Assembly: GCF_000428725.1 (NCBI RefSeq)
Contig: NZ_AUAM01000033.1
Location: forward strand, 1-52,377
From: Psychromonas aquimarina ATCC BAA-1526
Lineage (GTDB): Bacteria > Pseudomonadota > Gammaproteobacteria > Enterobacterales > Psychromonadaceae
Direction: 5' to 3'
DNA length: 52,377 bases
Part shown: positions 35,288 through 44,081 of the stretch, piece after piece
Numbering within the stretch: the first letter of the stretch is position 1
Layout: each line of letters opens with the position of its first letter
Translations under genes and position numbers: made by a program
Notes under the pieces: model-generated
Database searches by the model: none
Told to the model about the DNA's origin: nothing
The model's input: only the letters and a program-made list of their open reading frames with translations

Positions 35288-35313
35288 AAGCCCGTTAACG
35301 GGCTTTTTGTTTT
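35288..35313 (+). terminator. Rho-independent terminator at the end of the cargo block
   Basis: AAGCCCG-TTAA-CGGGCTT forms a 7-bp stem, followed by TTTGTTTT. It would stop plus-strand transcription of the cargo genes before it runs into the convergent repressor gene. Confidence 0.8.
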
Positions 35314-35327
35314 CTGCAATAAAATAC

Positions 35328-35945
35328 TTACATTCTTTGCCCTGACCAGACTACTTCCCCGATGATTTCAAAATCTTCGGTGGCTAGTTCGTCGCGGGTG
35401 AGTTCCCACTCTTTGTAGGTGGTGTTGTCGCTGACGACGGTTAGACCTGCTTTTGAAAACTGCAGGCGTTTTACCATTAACCGGCTGTCAAATCTAAATA
35501 CGTAAATTCCATCACCTGAGAACTCTTGAATTCTATTTACCATGATAAGAGCATGGTTTTTCAGGGTAGGGGCCATACTGTCGCCTTTTACCGGCATCAT
35601 GAATGCATCTTTTGCATTTACGCCAAGTACATCATCAAAAAATTTACGACTAAAGGTTATGTAGTCGTTTTGATCCTCTCGCATGACCAGCGCACCATGC
35701 CCCGCACTGACTTCTACATCGTAAAAATCTAATGCAATAAAGTCATTGCCTGGCGTATTACCATGCTCCGCTATTTGCTGTGCTTTCAAGTAAACAGCAT
35801 CAGGGATGTTCCCTCTATTTTTCCAGTTTTGAACTGTTCCTCGTGCTATTCCGAGTGCTTTTGCTAAGTCAACTGTTGTAGCAGTTTTGGTAAGTGCCTT
35901 CAGCTCTTTGATTTGCTGTTCAATTTGATCTCTTGTATCGCTCAT
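35328..35945 (-). CDS. Phage repressor, HTH plus S24 (LexA/CI-like) self-cleaving domain
   Basis: A 205-aa repressor. The N-terminal helix-turn-helix (TVDLAKALGIARGTVQNWKNRG) is followed by a linker with the Ala-Gly self-cleavage site (VSAGHGAL, A81-G82). The C-terminal S24 domain has the catalytic Ser123 in VKGDSMAPTL and Lys159 in RLMVKRL. Such repressors hold the lytic promoter off and cut themselves when RecA is activated, so induction by DNA damage is expected, unlike classic P2 C, which is not SOS-cleavable. It is transcribed away from the early operon, with a shared operator region upstream. Confidence 0.92.
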   Translation of the reverse strand: MSDTRDQIEQQIKELKALTKTATTVDLAKALGIARGTVQNWKNRGNIPDAVYLKAQQIAEHGNTPGNDFIALDFYDVEVSAGHGALVMREDQNDYITFSRKFFDDVLGVNAKDAFMMPVKGDSMAPTLKNHALIMVNRIQEFSGDGIYVFRFDSRLMVKRLQFSKAGLTVVSDNTTYKEWELTRDELATEDFEIIGEVVWSGQRM

Positions 35946-36124
35946 TTGTTACCCGCATCACGCAATAGAAATTATAAGTGCAGAAAAATGCAAATGACTG
36001 CTTGATAATGGAGTCATTGTGATCAACAATGAAGTCATTGGGAGTCATTGAGTGCATATGATTGCATTTGGTTGCATTTGGTTGCATTTTGGTGCATTCA
36101 TTAACATTTATACAGGGCTGAGTT
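35946..36124. promoter_or_regulatory. Repressor/early-operon operator region with two repeat families
   Basis: This 179-bp gap divides the divergent repressor and early genes. Three AGTCATTG boxes lie at 36011-36050, followed by three direct copies of TTGCATTT(T)GG at 36062-36092 and a partial one (TGCATTC) to 36099. A minus-strand-like copy, ATGCAAATGACT, at 35988-35999 joins both words in reverse. These are good candidates for repressor and Cro/PrtN-like binding sites. I did not assign -35/-10 boxes. Confidence 0.7.
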
Positions 36125-36406
36125 ATGAATACAAGTATGAAACAAGCAGAGATTGCTGAAATTGAGAGGGAACTCATTGAGCGTTTTGGGGCTTCTGAGA
36201 TTCCACTTAAAGAAATATCAAAAGAGGTATTGAATATGATACCTCGTGTTGCGGCTGCAAAGGCCGCGAAAAGAGAGCTCCCTTTTCCAGCACACCGGCT
36301 GCGAAACCGCCTTCCTTGGATGGTCACGCTGAAAGATGTTGCTATCGCTATCTTTAATGCTCGTCAGCAAGCTAAAGAAGATTGGCAGTCAGCACAAACT
36401 CATTAG
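36125..36406 (+). CDS. PrtN-like (pyocin-activator-type) small regulator
   Basis: 93 aa, first gene rightward of the operator region, in the position of cro. The pattern IPLKEISKEVLNMIPRVAAA, KRELPFPAHRL and PWMVTLKDVAIAIFNARQQA follows PrtN-type proteins (P.V..R...G.LP.P..R....PW.V...DLA.YID.R). In Pseudomonas PrtN activates pyocin genes and is itself repressed by PrtR, a self-cleaving S24 repressor. The same pair is found here side by side, suggesting that repressor cleavage releases this activator. The assignment is by pattern reading only. Confidence 0.55.
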   Translation: MNTSMKQAEIAEIERELIERFGASEIPLKEISKEVLNMIPRVAAAKAAKRELPFPAHRLRNRLPWMVTLKDVAIAIFNARQQAKEDWQSAQTH

Positions 36407-36459
36407 TGTCAGCCAGTGATCTGTGCTGATAACCGTTCCCTTTTTAATAAGGACTAATT

Positions 36460-36690
36460 ATGAACATGATCGTCTCATTCGACACCCCGATGCTGAGCCT
36501 TAGCGAATATGCTCGGCGCACGGGAATTACTGTTGATTCTGTTCGCAATCAAATTCTTCAAGGGCAGCTGCCTGTTATTCAGCATGAAACACGCGGCACT
36601 CGTTATATCAACATGGTGAAGTTGACGGAGTTTTGTATGGAAGCCGATGCTGATAAACCGCATAACAACTGCTCTTTCAATCGAGGTTAA
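36460..36690 (+). CDS. Cox/excisionase-like small DNA-binding protein
   Basis: 76 aa with a winged-helix look: LSLSEYARRTGITVDSVRNQ (helix-turn-helix), ILQGQLPVIQHE, then RYINMVKLTEFC. P2 Cox and related excisionases have the same layout (Y.EFA...G.S.GAVR..I..GKLPV). By position between the repressor and the CII-like gene it should repress the lysogeny promoter and aid excision with int. Confidence 0.6.
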   Translation: MNMIVSFDTPMLSLSEYARRTGITVDSVRNQILQGQLPVIQHETRGTRYINMVKLTEFCMEADADKPHNNCSFNRG

Positions 36691-36696
36691 GTATCT

Positions 36697-37236
36697 ATGA
36701 GCGAACCAACAAATGAAATGTTCACTTTCCGTGAGTCTGTACAGCAGGCCATCAATAACGCCTGCTTTGCATTTTCAGATAAGGAAAACATGCAGGAAAT
36801 AGCCCGTAACACCGGGATTAACTCCACGCTGTTACGTAACAAACTAAACCCGGCTCAACAGCACCGCTTAGCACTTGATGATTTAGTGCTGATCACTAAA
36901 GACAGCGGCAACTATGCGATTTTGAACAGCGTACTGCTTTCACTGGATATGGTGGCGGTAAATGTCAGCCGAGAGGGGGAGCAGGAAACATTAGTAAAAC
37001 GCGCTTTAACAAACAGCATGAATGCCGGTGATCTGTCCCGCCTTGCATTAGAGAACGGCGGCGAAACCCGCTTACCGCGAAGAAAACGAAATGAACTGCT
37101 GGCAAGCGCACAGCAAAGCGTCAGTAATTTAGTGTTGCTGATGAATGACCTTGAAAACAAAACCAGTGGAGTAGCGCCGTTTTTATCCATGGCAACAGAC
37201 TTTGTTATTACCAATGGTGCACCGGGATTAGTTTAG
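36697..37236 (+). CDS. Phage regulatory protein CII (CP76 family)
   Basis: 179 aa. The N-terminal region (FTFRESVQQAINNACFAFSDKE, then MQEIARNTGINSTLLRNKLNP, then HRLALDDLVLITKDSGN) matches the phage_CP76/CII pattern with a Cro/C1-like helix-turn-helix. The C-terminal half is helical with a basic LPRRKRNE patch. In P2-like and K139-like phages the protein takes part in the lysis-lysogeny switch. It lies 6 bp after the Cox-like gene in the same early transcript. Confidence 0.75.
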   Translation: MSEPTNEMFTFRESVQQAINNACFAFSDKENMQEIARNTGINSTLLRNKLNPAQQHRLALDDLVLITKDSGNYAILNSVLLSLDMVAVNVSREGEQETLVKRALTNSMNAGDLSRLALENGGETRLPRRKRNELLASAQQSVSNLVLLMNDLENKTSGVAPFLSMATDFVITNGAPGLV

Positions 37237-37322
37237 GGAGTAAATAAGAAAGTGAGAAGAGTGTGATAACCAGAGCTGGAACTCTGATTATCACGTACAT
37301 AACGTTATCTGGAGATTCAATT

Positions 37323-37478
37323 ATGTCCAACGAATATAGCACAGCTTTAAAAATGGGTGCAACAGCCCCGTTTATTTTAATCATGGCATTGAGCCGTTTT
37401 GAACGCCGCGCCTTTATTGAGGCGGTATCACCTGATTTATCACCGGCACAGAAACATCCGTTACTGAAAGGAGTTTAG
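37323..37478 (+). CDS. Small early phage protein
   Basis: 51 aa from the ATG at 37323, which has a GGAG site; the frame is open back to 37263 but without a ribosome site. It is hydrophobic in the middle (ATAPFILIMALSRFERRAFIEAV). It precedes the next gene by 2 bp. Similar short proteins lie in this spot in P2-like prophages, but I cannot name a function. Confidence 0.5.
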   Translation: MSNEYSTALKMGATAPFILIMALSRFERRAFIEAVSPDLSPAQKHPLLKGV

Positions 37479-37480
37479 TT

Positions 37481-37861
37481 ATGCGAGTAGAAAATAATAA
37501 TTCAACAACAAACCACCGTGCCATGCTACTGGGTATGGATTCAGCTTTTGCTAAAGCTGTGCCGACAGTGAACACGCACAGTGAAAGCGAGGATGCGGTT
37601 TACAGTATGGTGAACTCCATTATGACGCTGGCGATGTTGAATGCAGAGGTACTGCATATCCAGACCTCATATTCACCGCATGTAAAAAAGCTCAATGTGC
37701 GTGTGCAGCCTGCCGATTCTGACTATAAAAATCCGAATGTGGTTTTTACTGAGGAGATTTATTTAGATAAACCAACGTCGCTTGAGCAGTTAAAAATATT
37801 GGAAGATCTGTTAATTGAACTGGTTGCGGATGCTAAAGATTTAGCAATGGGGGCGGTATGA
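37481..37861 (+). CDS. Early phage protein, unknown
   Basis: 126 aa with a strong AAAGGAG site. It is a soluble alpha/beta-looking protein (VYSMVNSIMTLAMLNAEVLHIQ; EQLKILEDLLIELVADAKDL) with no motif I recognise. Its stop overlaps the start of the next gene (ATGA at 37858), so the two are translationally coupled. It belongs to the pre-replication gene set corresponding to P2 orf80-83. Confidence 0.6.
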   Translation: MRVENNNSTTNHRAMLLGMDSAFAKAVPTVNTHSESEDAVYSMVNSIMTLAMLNAEVLHIQTSYSPHVKKLNVRVQPADSDYKNPNVVFTEEIYLDKPTSLEQLKILEDLLIELVADAKDLAMGAV

Positions 37862-38148
37862 GATTTGAAAATGTCGCATCGCCGGAAGTGGCAGGCCAGC
37901 ACCTTACGCAGATCCACGCAATGATGGGCTCACAGAGCACCGTTAATTATGGTGAAAACATGTGGAACTCATTAACCGCAAAAGAGCGGGTCATGTTCTG
38001 TAAAGAAGCCGGATTCCACAGCCGGCTTGCTGATAAGCCGTTGTCAGATATGAAGCCAGATACCCGTAAGGCAATTTTTAATACCATCAAACGCATTCAG
38101 CGCGCCGCTGGTTTGTTCAGCAAACTGTCATTCAGTGATTTTGGGTAG
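37858..38148 (+). CDS. Early phage protein, unknown
   Basis: 96 aa, start overlapping the previous stop by 4 bases. It contains LTAKERVMFCKEAGFHSRLADKPLSDM (split), a pattern seen in small P2-like early proteins. Basic C-terminus (NTIKRIQRAAGLFSKL). It could bind nucleic acid, but no defined domain is visible. Confidence 0.6.
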   Translation: MRFENVASPEVAGQHLTQIHAMMGSQSTVNYGENMWNSLTAKERVMFCKEAGFHSRLADKPLSDMKPDTRKAIFNTIKRIQRAAGLFSKLSFSDFG

Positions 38149-38154
38149 GTTTCT

Positions 38155-38394
38155 GTGGCTAAGAAACAGCTTAAAAAACTGGTGTTAAAAGCTCGCCCTG
38201 GTGCTTGGGATGATTTACCTGAGCATGAAAAAGCCTATATCTGCAGACAGGGCGATCTACCTAAACATGTGGCGCAGTTACGCGTGAGTGAAATGAGTGT
38301 GCCGGTACTGGATAAACTCTATTTCGCTGTGATCTATTTGGCTGACTGTGATGTGAATATTCTCGATGCATTCACAGGCGGTCGCCTTGTATAA
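38155..38394 (+). CDS. Early phage protein, unknown (GTG start)
   Basis: 79 aa from GTG at 38155, with GGTAGG a few bases upstream, 6 bp after the previous gene. The N-terminus is very basic (KKQLKKLVLKARPG). The middle reads WDDLPEHEKAYICRQGDLPKHVAQL, sharing the word pattern of the previous protein (ER..FC...G), so the two may be diverged paralogues. It overlaps the replication gene by 29 bp. Confidence 0.55.
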   Translation: MAKKQLKKLVLKARPGAWDDLPEHEKAYICRQGDLPKHVAQLRVSEMSVPVLDKLYFAVIYLADCDVNILDAFTGGRLV

Positions 38395-40906
38395 ACTTGC
38401 CTTTCAAGAACTCCCCGAAAAAACATTAGAAAATGCCCACTGTGGAACCCAGAGCCAGTGGAGCATTTGTGAAAAGCATGCCGTTGAAAAACTCAATGCC
38501 TGTCTGCCTGTTGAGTTAGCCGCTTCTGTTTATAAGCAGTATGTTCAGAAATGGGATTACCACATGAGCAAAAGCGGTACTGCACGCAGTGCCAACATTT
38601 GGTTTCGCAAGGTGGTTGAAACAGTTGAACGTTCAGTTAAAAGCTTTCCTGTTGATCTGCGCTTGTTAGCCAGTGAAACCGGGCGGGAAATGCAGGCGGT
38701 GTTTCATGCTGAAGCCTGCCTGCAGACCATGGTTGATATGAAAGGCTCTGGTCTTTCCCACAAAATACGTGTAGAAGCGACTCAGGCGATTGCTGATGAA
38801 TGGGGTTTTGTCGTGCATTTGCCTGGCCTGCATTTAGAGCAGGAAGTTAATGAAAGTGATGAGGAGTTTGAACTTAGGAAAGTAGAGGTAAAAGCTGAAT
38901 ATCATGTCAGGCGGTTAATTGATGTTAAGTGGTGGAAAAAGAAGATAGAGAATGCATACAGACAGTTTTGCGAACATTGCCAGATAGTACGTGGTTATGT
39001 TCGCAAAGGTGTTTCTAACTATGTTAGCCAGCAGGCATTGCGAGATGCGCATGCACGACACGTCGCCAATATGGATATGCTTGAAAGCATGCTTATCCGC
39101 AATGATGTGACGGGCGAAGAGCATGAAATGCTTGATATATATAAAGGCTCAATTTCTAACCCCGAACTGCGCCGTCATGATTTAATGGTAAGAATGCGCG
39201 GCTTTGAAAACTGGGCGCAGCAGAATAATTTAATCGGCGGGTTTTTTACTATTACCGCCCCCTCGCAATATCACCCCTGCAGAACCAAAGCCAATGGCAA
39301 GGTTTCTGACAATCCCAAATACAAAGGCGCCTCACCTAGAGAAACACAAGACTACTTAAATTCAGTCTGGAAACGGGTCCGTACTAAGCTGGGTAATCAC
39401 GGTATTCAATTAGCCGGCTTTCGAGTGTGTGAACCCCACCATGATGCAGCACCACACTGGCATGCACTTTTCTTCTTTAAACCGGAACAAGAGCAGTTTA
39501 TCCGCTTTGTTATTTCTGATTATTTCACCCAGGCCGACCGTGAAGAGCTGAATGCAAATAATGATGAGTTTGATGCATGGAATAAGCTGGTTGTAAGAAA
39601 AGCATCTAAGGAATATTGGTTTCCAGAGCTAAGTGAATTTGATGAGAAGCTGCTCATTACTCCTCTGACTGAGCGCATAGAGAAACGTGTGAAATATGTG
39701 CGTATTGATGAAAAGTTTGGCAGTGCCACTGCTTATATCGCCAAATATATCGCTAAAAATGTGGATGGTTATCAGGTGGAGAATAATGAAGATGGCGAGC
39801 CCGCGAACAAGCTGGCCTTTGCTGCCTGTGCGTGGTCAAAGCTGCATCGTATTCGTCAGTTTCAACAGATAGGTGGTCCTCCTGTTACTGTTTACCGTGA
39901 ATCAAGGCGCCTAGAGCAGGATCCTGTTGTGAAAGCTGCTAAGGAGCAAGCGAAAGAAGCTGGTGAAAAATACACTCCTGAGATTAAAGATTTTTTCACC
40001 TTAAAGCGCGAAAAAGATCCGGTAGAGCTGGTGCGCTTTGCTGCCGATGCCGGCAACTGGAGCATGTTTATTGATGCGATGGGCGGACTGCATTGTAAGC
40101 GCAGTGACAGGCCTGTGCAGATAGCTTACTGCCCGAAAGTTAATGATAACGGCGAGGCTGTTAAGGTTTTAAAAGGTCTTTCTTGCCGTTCATTAACGAT
40201 GATTACACATGACGGTAATTGGTCGATAGTGAAGAAAGGGAGTGCGGCACCTCTTGAGAAAAACGACAGTTTTTCCCTTGGAGTTCTGTCAATAACTGTA
40301 CGCGAACGTCTCGCGGACCCAGATATATTAGGGTTGTGGTCGGAATTTAAACAGAAAGGTGAGCCTGTTTCGGTACCTGATTTTGAACGTTTTTTACTGG
40401 GTTCAACCCTGGTTATTGAAACAACCGTTAAGGGGGACATAAAGCGGCAGAGAAAAGCCAAATTGAAGCAGTCATATTTAGATAGAGGCAGTTATTCTGT
40501 CGATATTTGGGAAGATGTACGTGATATGTCGTGTTTGTATATTGAGAATTTGATCAATACACCTGCTAATGCACGGAAATTAAAAAGTAATGAATTAGCC
40601 CCTGTGCACAGTCGTAAATCAAGGAAAGACCGTATTTATGACATGGTAAAACTAGATGAAGCCTTAGCTGAACGCGGGGATAAGTTGAAACTGTGCTACC
40701 GGGATTCAGGCTGGCGTACCAGTTACAGTGCACTGCATAACTATGGCAGTGATTTTAATTGTGCTCCATCAGCAGATTACGAAGCATTGTCTTCAATTGA
40801 GGTAAACACTGCCAGCCGTTTAGCCATGGTGAAAGCCTGGGCAGAAAAGCACGGTGTTGAGTTAATTGAAACTAAAGCAGAGGTGAAAGGGGATGAGCGT
40901 TGGTAA
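38366..40906 (+). CDS. P2 gpA-type HUH replication endonuclease
   Basis: 846 aa, somewhat longer than P2 gpA (761). The HUH motif is PHWHALFFF at about residues 359-368, preceded by FRVCEPHHDAA. The paired catalytic tyrosines follow as YIAKYIAKN at about 455-463 (Y-x3-Y), the hallmark of rolling-circle initiators of this family. The N-terminal ~250 residues are helical. Upstream of HUH, FFTITAPSQYHP is a typical gpA word. The protein nicks the origin, which in P2 lies inside gene A itself. It ends the early operon. The C-terminal ~200 residues are less conserved-looking. Confidence 0.9.
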   Translation: MHSQAVALYKLAFQELPEKTLENAHCGTQSQWSICEKHAVEKLNACLPVELAASVYKQYVQKWDYHMSKSGTARSANIWFRKVVETVERSVKSFPVDLRLLASETGREMQAVFHAEACLQTMVDMKGSGLSHKIRVEATQAIADEWGFVVHLPGLHLEQEVNESDEEFELRKVEVKAEYHVRRLIDVKWWKKKIENAYRQFCEHCQIVRGYVRKGVSNYVSQQALRDAHARHVANMDMLESMLIRNDVTGEEHEMLDIYKGSISNPELRRHDLMVRMRGFENWAQQNNLIGGFFTITAPSQYHPCRTKANGKVSDNPKYKGASPRETQDYLNSVWKRVRTKLGNHGIQLAGFRVCEPHHDAAPHWHALFFFKPEQEQFIRFVISDYFTQADREELNANNDEFDAWNKLVVRKASKEYWFPELSEFDEKLLITPLTERIEKRVKYVRIDEKFGSATAYIAKYIAKNVDGYQVENNEDGEPANKLAFAACAWSKLHRIRQFQQIGGPPVTVYRESRRLEQDPVVKAAKEQAKEAGEKYTPEIKDFFTLKREKDPVELVRFAADAGNWSMFIDAMGGLHCKRSDRPVQIAYCPKVNDNGEAVKVLKGLSCRSLTMITHDGNWSIVKKGSAAPLEKNDSFSLGVLSITVRERLADPDILGLWSEFKQKGEPVSVPDFERFLLGSTLVIETTVKGDIKRQRKAKLKQSYLDRGSYSVDIWEDVRDMSCLYIENLINTPANARKLKSNELAPVHSRKSRKDRIYDMVKLDEALAERGDKLKLCYRDSGWRTSYSALHNYGSDFNCAPSADYEALSSIEVNTASRLAMVKAWAEKHGVELIETKAEVKGDERW

Positions 40907-41166
40907 CTAAGATTTAGCGTAATAATTACCCAATAGTGATTATAAAAAATACTAGGGTACGTATTTGAATTTTATTGTATATAGATGAGAACAACATCAA
41001 ATAAATGTTTGTTTTACATTGTGAGATTGCATTTAAACATTTAATGTTCTCCTCCCAAAAAAGCTGTGTTGTATGCGATTGGTCAAATACATATAAATTA
41101 TCGCCATGTTCTACTTTGAGCTGCTTCCCACTTTCGATATGGATAAAATTAATTAAGGATAGAAGA

Positions 41167-42858
41167 ATGAAGAAATATTTAATGCTGTTTTTTGTACTGT
41201 TGAATCTAACAGCATGTGGAAGTGGTGGAGGAGGTGATAGCTCAGGAAGTGCGACAAGTGCTACAAGTACTACAAGTGGTTATTTAACGTTTACGCCAAG
41301 TACTATTACGGAAAATACATATATGGGTGATGCAAAATCCTTTTCTGTTACTGCAAAACTTAATAGTGAAGTTAAAGGATATGTTTATGCTTATGTTATT
41401 GACAAAGTCGGGGTAGTTAAGCCAGGTATGAGCCTGATTCAGGTTGGCCCTATGTCATATAAGGTGGATATGGATATATCACAGGACTTGGCTGCTGGAG
41501 TTTATACTGGGCGTTTCGAAGTTAAGCTGTGTCGCGATTCAGCCTGTAATTCACCAATTGAGAACTCAACCTCGTTTCTTGATTATAATATAGAAATTTT
41601 ATCGACCACGAATTTAACTCCCCTTACTTCTTGGGCGAATGTAAATGATTGGGAAACATATCAAGGAAATGCAGCACATACAGGTTATGTACCGGTAACA
41701 CTTGATGTAGATAAGTTTTCTTTGCGCTGGAGATGGAGTCGAGACGTGCATACTGTAATTAGCCCTACCGTAGTTGCTGATGGTATGGTCTATTTTTCGA
41801 CTGAAAGTTCGGGTGAGTCTAGCGCTACACTGCATGCCTTGAAAGAAGAAAATGCTAGTGTGCAATGGCAGCATGACTTCGGGAGCATTGGTATATTAAA
41901 TCCGCCGGCAGTATCTAATGGTAAAGTCTTTGTTGTTGCCGGCGACGCAACCGATTCCGTTGAGTTTCTGTGGGGGTTCGCTGCCGAGACAGGAACAGAA
42001 CTATTTAACACTGAAACTGTATCTCACTCTTTATCGCAAAGTAATTATGCTCCAACGGTCGATAATGGTGTCGTCTATGCAAATGCTGGTTGGGATGGTT
42101 GGACTCGTGGGCTGAATAGCTTCAATGGAGCAAATGGAACTTCTATTTGGTCTACTGATTTGAGTACTAGCTATGAATGGACACCAGCTGTTGATGCCAA
42201 TAATGCCTATGTTTACGAGGGCAACACTTTCAATGCCTTCAATGAAAAAACGAGTAATGCTGGGTTGGTGATAATCAATAAAAATACTGGTGCGATTGTT
42301 AATCGGATTACTGATTCATACTATCCTGCTGAGGAAATTAATCTATCTACTAAAGGATCACCTGTTATCGGTTCTGATAATACAGTTTTTGCTATTAATC
42401 AGCCTTCTAACTATAACCCAGCTTTTGGTTCTGATTTTGGTATTAATCAACTGGTAAGCTTTAATACGAAAGACTTGAATGTTAATTGGGCTGTATCTGG
42501 TGCTTTTAAAACAAATCCAGTACTTGCAAATAATGTTCTATATACGAGAAATAGTTTAACTTTTCAATTAGAAGCTCGCGATGAATTCAGCGGAGACATA
42601 TTGTGGACTTGGACACCTCCAGAAATGGCTGAGCTAAGTAGTTTCTTCGGTAATATGATTGTAACAGACAACATTATATTTGTTAGCACAGAGAAACGGG
42701 TTTATGCAGTTGATATAAACACGCGCACAACAGTGTGGAGCTATGTAAAACCTGGAAAATTAGCTTTATCAAATAACGGGGTGCTATATATTAATACAAG
42801 TACTTCAGATAGATTTCAGTGGAGTAACGGAGGAATAGATGCGATAAATTTGAAATAA
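41167..42858 (+). CDS. Lipoprotein with PQQ-type beta-propeller (prophage cargo)
   Basis: ATG at 41167 (563 aa); the open frame extends to 41005 but AAGGA and a proper signal peptide point to 41167. Lipobox LTAC puts the acylated Cys near residue 17, followed by GSGGGG and a Ser/Thr linker. Residues ~35-140 are an Ig-like beta domain. From ~165 PQQ-like propeller blades repeat (WETYQGNAAHTGYVPV; VVADGMVYFSTES; HALKEENASVQWQHDFGS; GKVFVVAGD). BamB-like propellers dock proteins at the outer membrane. Here the role is unknown. It is an odd cargo between replication and late genes and has its own terminator. Confidence 0.75.
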   Translation: MKKYLMLFFVLLNLTACGSGGGGDSSGSATSATSTTSGYLTFTPSTITENTYMGDAKSFSVTAKLNSEVKGYVYAYVIDKVGVVKPGMSLIQVGPMSYKVDMDISQDLAAGVYTGRFEVKLCRDSACNSPIENSTSFLDYNIEILSTTNLTPLTSWANVNDWETYQGNAAHTGYVPVTLDVDKFSLRWRWSRDVHTVISPTVVADGMVYFSTESSGESSATLHALKEENASVQWQHDFGSIGILNPPAVSNGKVFVVAGDATDSVEFLWGFAAETGTELFNTETVSHSLSQSNYAPTVDNGVVYANAGWDGWTRGLNSFNGANGTSIWSTDLSTSYEWTPAVDANNAYVYEGNTFNAFNEKTSNAGLVIINKNTGAIVNRITDSYYPAEEINLSTKGSPVIGSDNTVFAINQPSNYNPAFGSDFGINQLVSFNTKDLNVNWAVSGAFKTNPVLANNVLYTRNSLTFQLEARDEFSGDILWTWTPPEMAELSSFFGNMIVTDNIIFVSTEKRVYAVDINTRTTVWSYVKPGKLALSNNGVLYINTSTSDRFQWSNGGIDAINLK

Positions 42859-42880
42859 TTTATTGATATCTAGAATAAAA

Positions 42881-42905
42881 AAGCCCACAGAATGTGGGTT
42901 TTTTT
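42881..42905 (+). terminator. Rho-independent terminator, copy A
   Basis: CCCACA-GAA-TGTGGG followed by seven T. The flanks match the terminator at 45837-45861 (AAAGCCCAC...GTGGGTTTTTTTATG.CTG.AAC). The two copies bracket the 43111-45794 gene group. Confidence 0.88.
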
Positions 42906-43110
42906 ATGTCTGAAACTTAGCAAAATGGAGTAAATGGGTTCAATACTTCTCCTCAACTCTCTTAATTTAATTATTTTAAATAAATCCAGGTATGAATTCT
43001 CATCTGCTCTGCGTCACAATTTGGTCGAATAACAACCAGTAAAAATAACTCATTTATTTAATATTAACTACCATTTATCTATGACTATTTTGTGATGTTT
43101 GTGAGAAAAA

Positions 43111-43455
43111 ATGATAACTGTGTATGAGTTTGATATAAATCCATTAACAAGTAATTATCTGTCATTGGAATTTAAACCTTTGGTACGAGCCGCTCAATTA
43201 ACGTCGGATTTAGCAAACCTGGTTGGTGGGAGAGTTGTTAATCCGCACAACCAAGTTATTGCTAGTGTACTAAAAGATATTTCAGATTCTATTGAGCACA
43301 GTGGCTCATATTTTGAACATTTGGATTGTAATGAAAGTGAGATAAGAGCAATTTTTAAAGATTATGTAGATGCTGTTTATGATAGAAGTGTTAATAGGCT
43401 ACTCTATGAACATTTAATTGAAGCGTTGGAAACCCACCGTGAATTGTTTGAATAA
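43111..43455 (+). CDS. Unknown 114-aa protein
   Basis: Soluble, mainly helical, acidic (FKPLVRAAQLTSDLANLVGG; VLKDISDSIEHSGSYFEHLD; LLYEHLIEALETHRELFE). No signal peptide, membrane helix or known motif. It starts 205 bases after terminator A and probably has its own promoter. No function can be proposed. Confidence 0.5.
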   Translation: MITVYEFDINPLTSNYLSLEFKPLVRAAQLTSDLANLVGGRVVNPHNQVIASVLKDISDSIEHSGSYFEHLDCNESEIRAIFKDYVDAVYDRSVNRLLYEHLIEALETHRELFE

Positions 43456-43529
43456 TAAAAAATTGAGGTAAGGCGACTTTAAAATTATTTGTTGTACAAC
43501 TGGCAATCTAAATAGATAAGTAGGTTCTT

Positions 43530-43829
43530 ATGAGTAGATGGTATGACAGGTGGCCTCGGTTGGGGAAAAGATTGGATTCATTTAAAGAAATGGACCAGGA
43601 AATTAGGGAGCCTATTTTAATCGATATAATAGATTTGGTAGAGCAAGAACAACCAAGCCTTCTTACCACAGAAAAAGCTTTTGACTTTCGTTTCGACTCT
43701 TATCGTCTGCGTTGGTATGAGCACGATCCCTATTGTTGGTTTGTATTTAACGTCCTAGAATCAGCCACTCTCGCTACTTTAGAATTAGTAGAAAATTACC
43801 TCGAAAATAGATTCTCGTTTGCCGCGTAA
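43530..43829 (+). CDS. Unknown 99-aa protein
   Basis: Rich in aromatic residues and Arg/Glu (MSRWYDRWPRLGKRLDSF; FRFDSYRLRWYEHDPYCWFVF), with no recognisable domain. It follows the 114-aa gene by 74 bp and precedes fhs by 252 bp. The Trp/Tyr-rich composition is that of small intracellular immunity-type or binding proteins, but this is only an impression. Confidence 0.5.
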   Translation: MSRWYDRWPRLGKRLDSFKEMDQEIREPILIDIIDLVEQEQPSLLTTEKAFDFRFDSYRLRWYEHDPYCWFVFNVLESATLATLELVENYLENRFSFAA

Positions 43830-44081
43830 TAAATAATAAAAATAGTGGATATCCAATAGCTGTTAAAGCATAAGCCAATGATTATAACCTATTGGTTGTC
43901 CCAGTTTTTTTGTGATTTTGGATTTTTTTAAACCTTTATTGATCTGGGTTTCTAAAAATACTCACAACTATCATTGAACTACTTTTGTTCCTGCCTCGTT
44001 TCGCTTAGTATGCTCCTGCCGAACATTCGGTTATTTAACTTAATTGAAATATGAAATAATAATGTTAGGAATTAAATAACA

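Noticed and set aside
35946-36124. CRISPR-like array suggested by short regular repeats in the operator region
   Set aside because: Repeat words are 8-11 bp, contiguous or nearly so, with no spacers and no cas genes. They read as operators.
43456-44081. Further attC or palindromic repeat sites around the small genes and fhs
   Set aside because: I looked for AACAAG...GGCGTT and GGTCTTG arms between 42859 and 46061 and saw none, so this cargo does not appear to be part of the cassette array.
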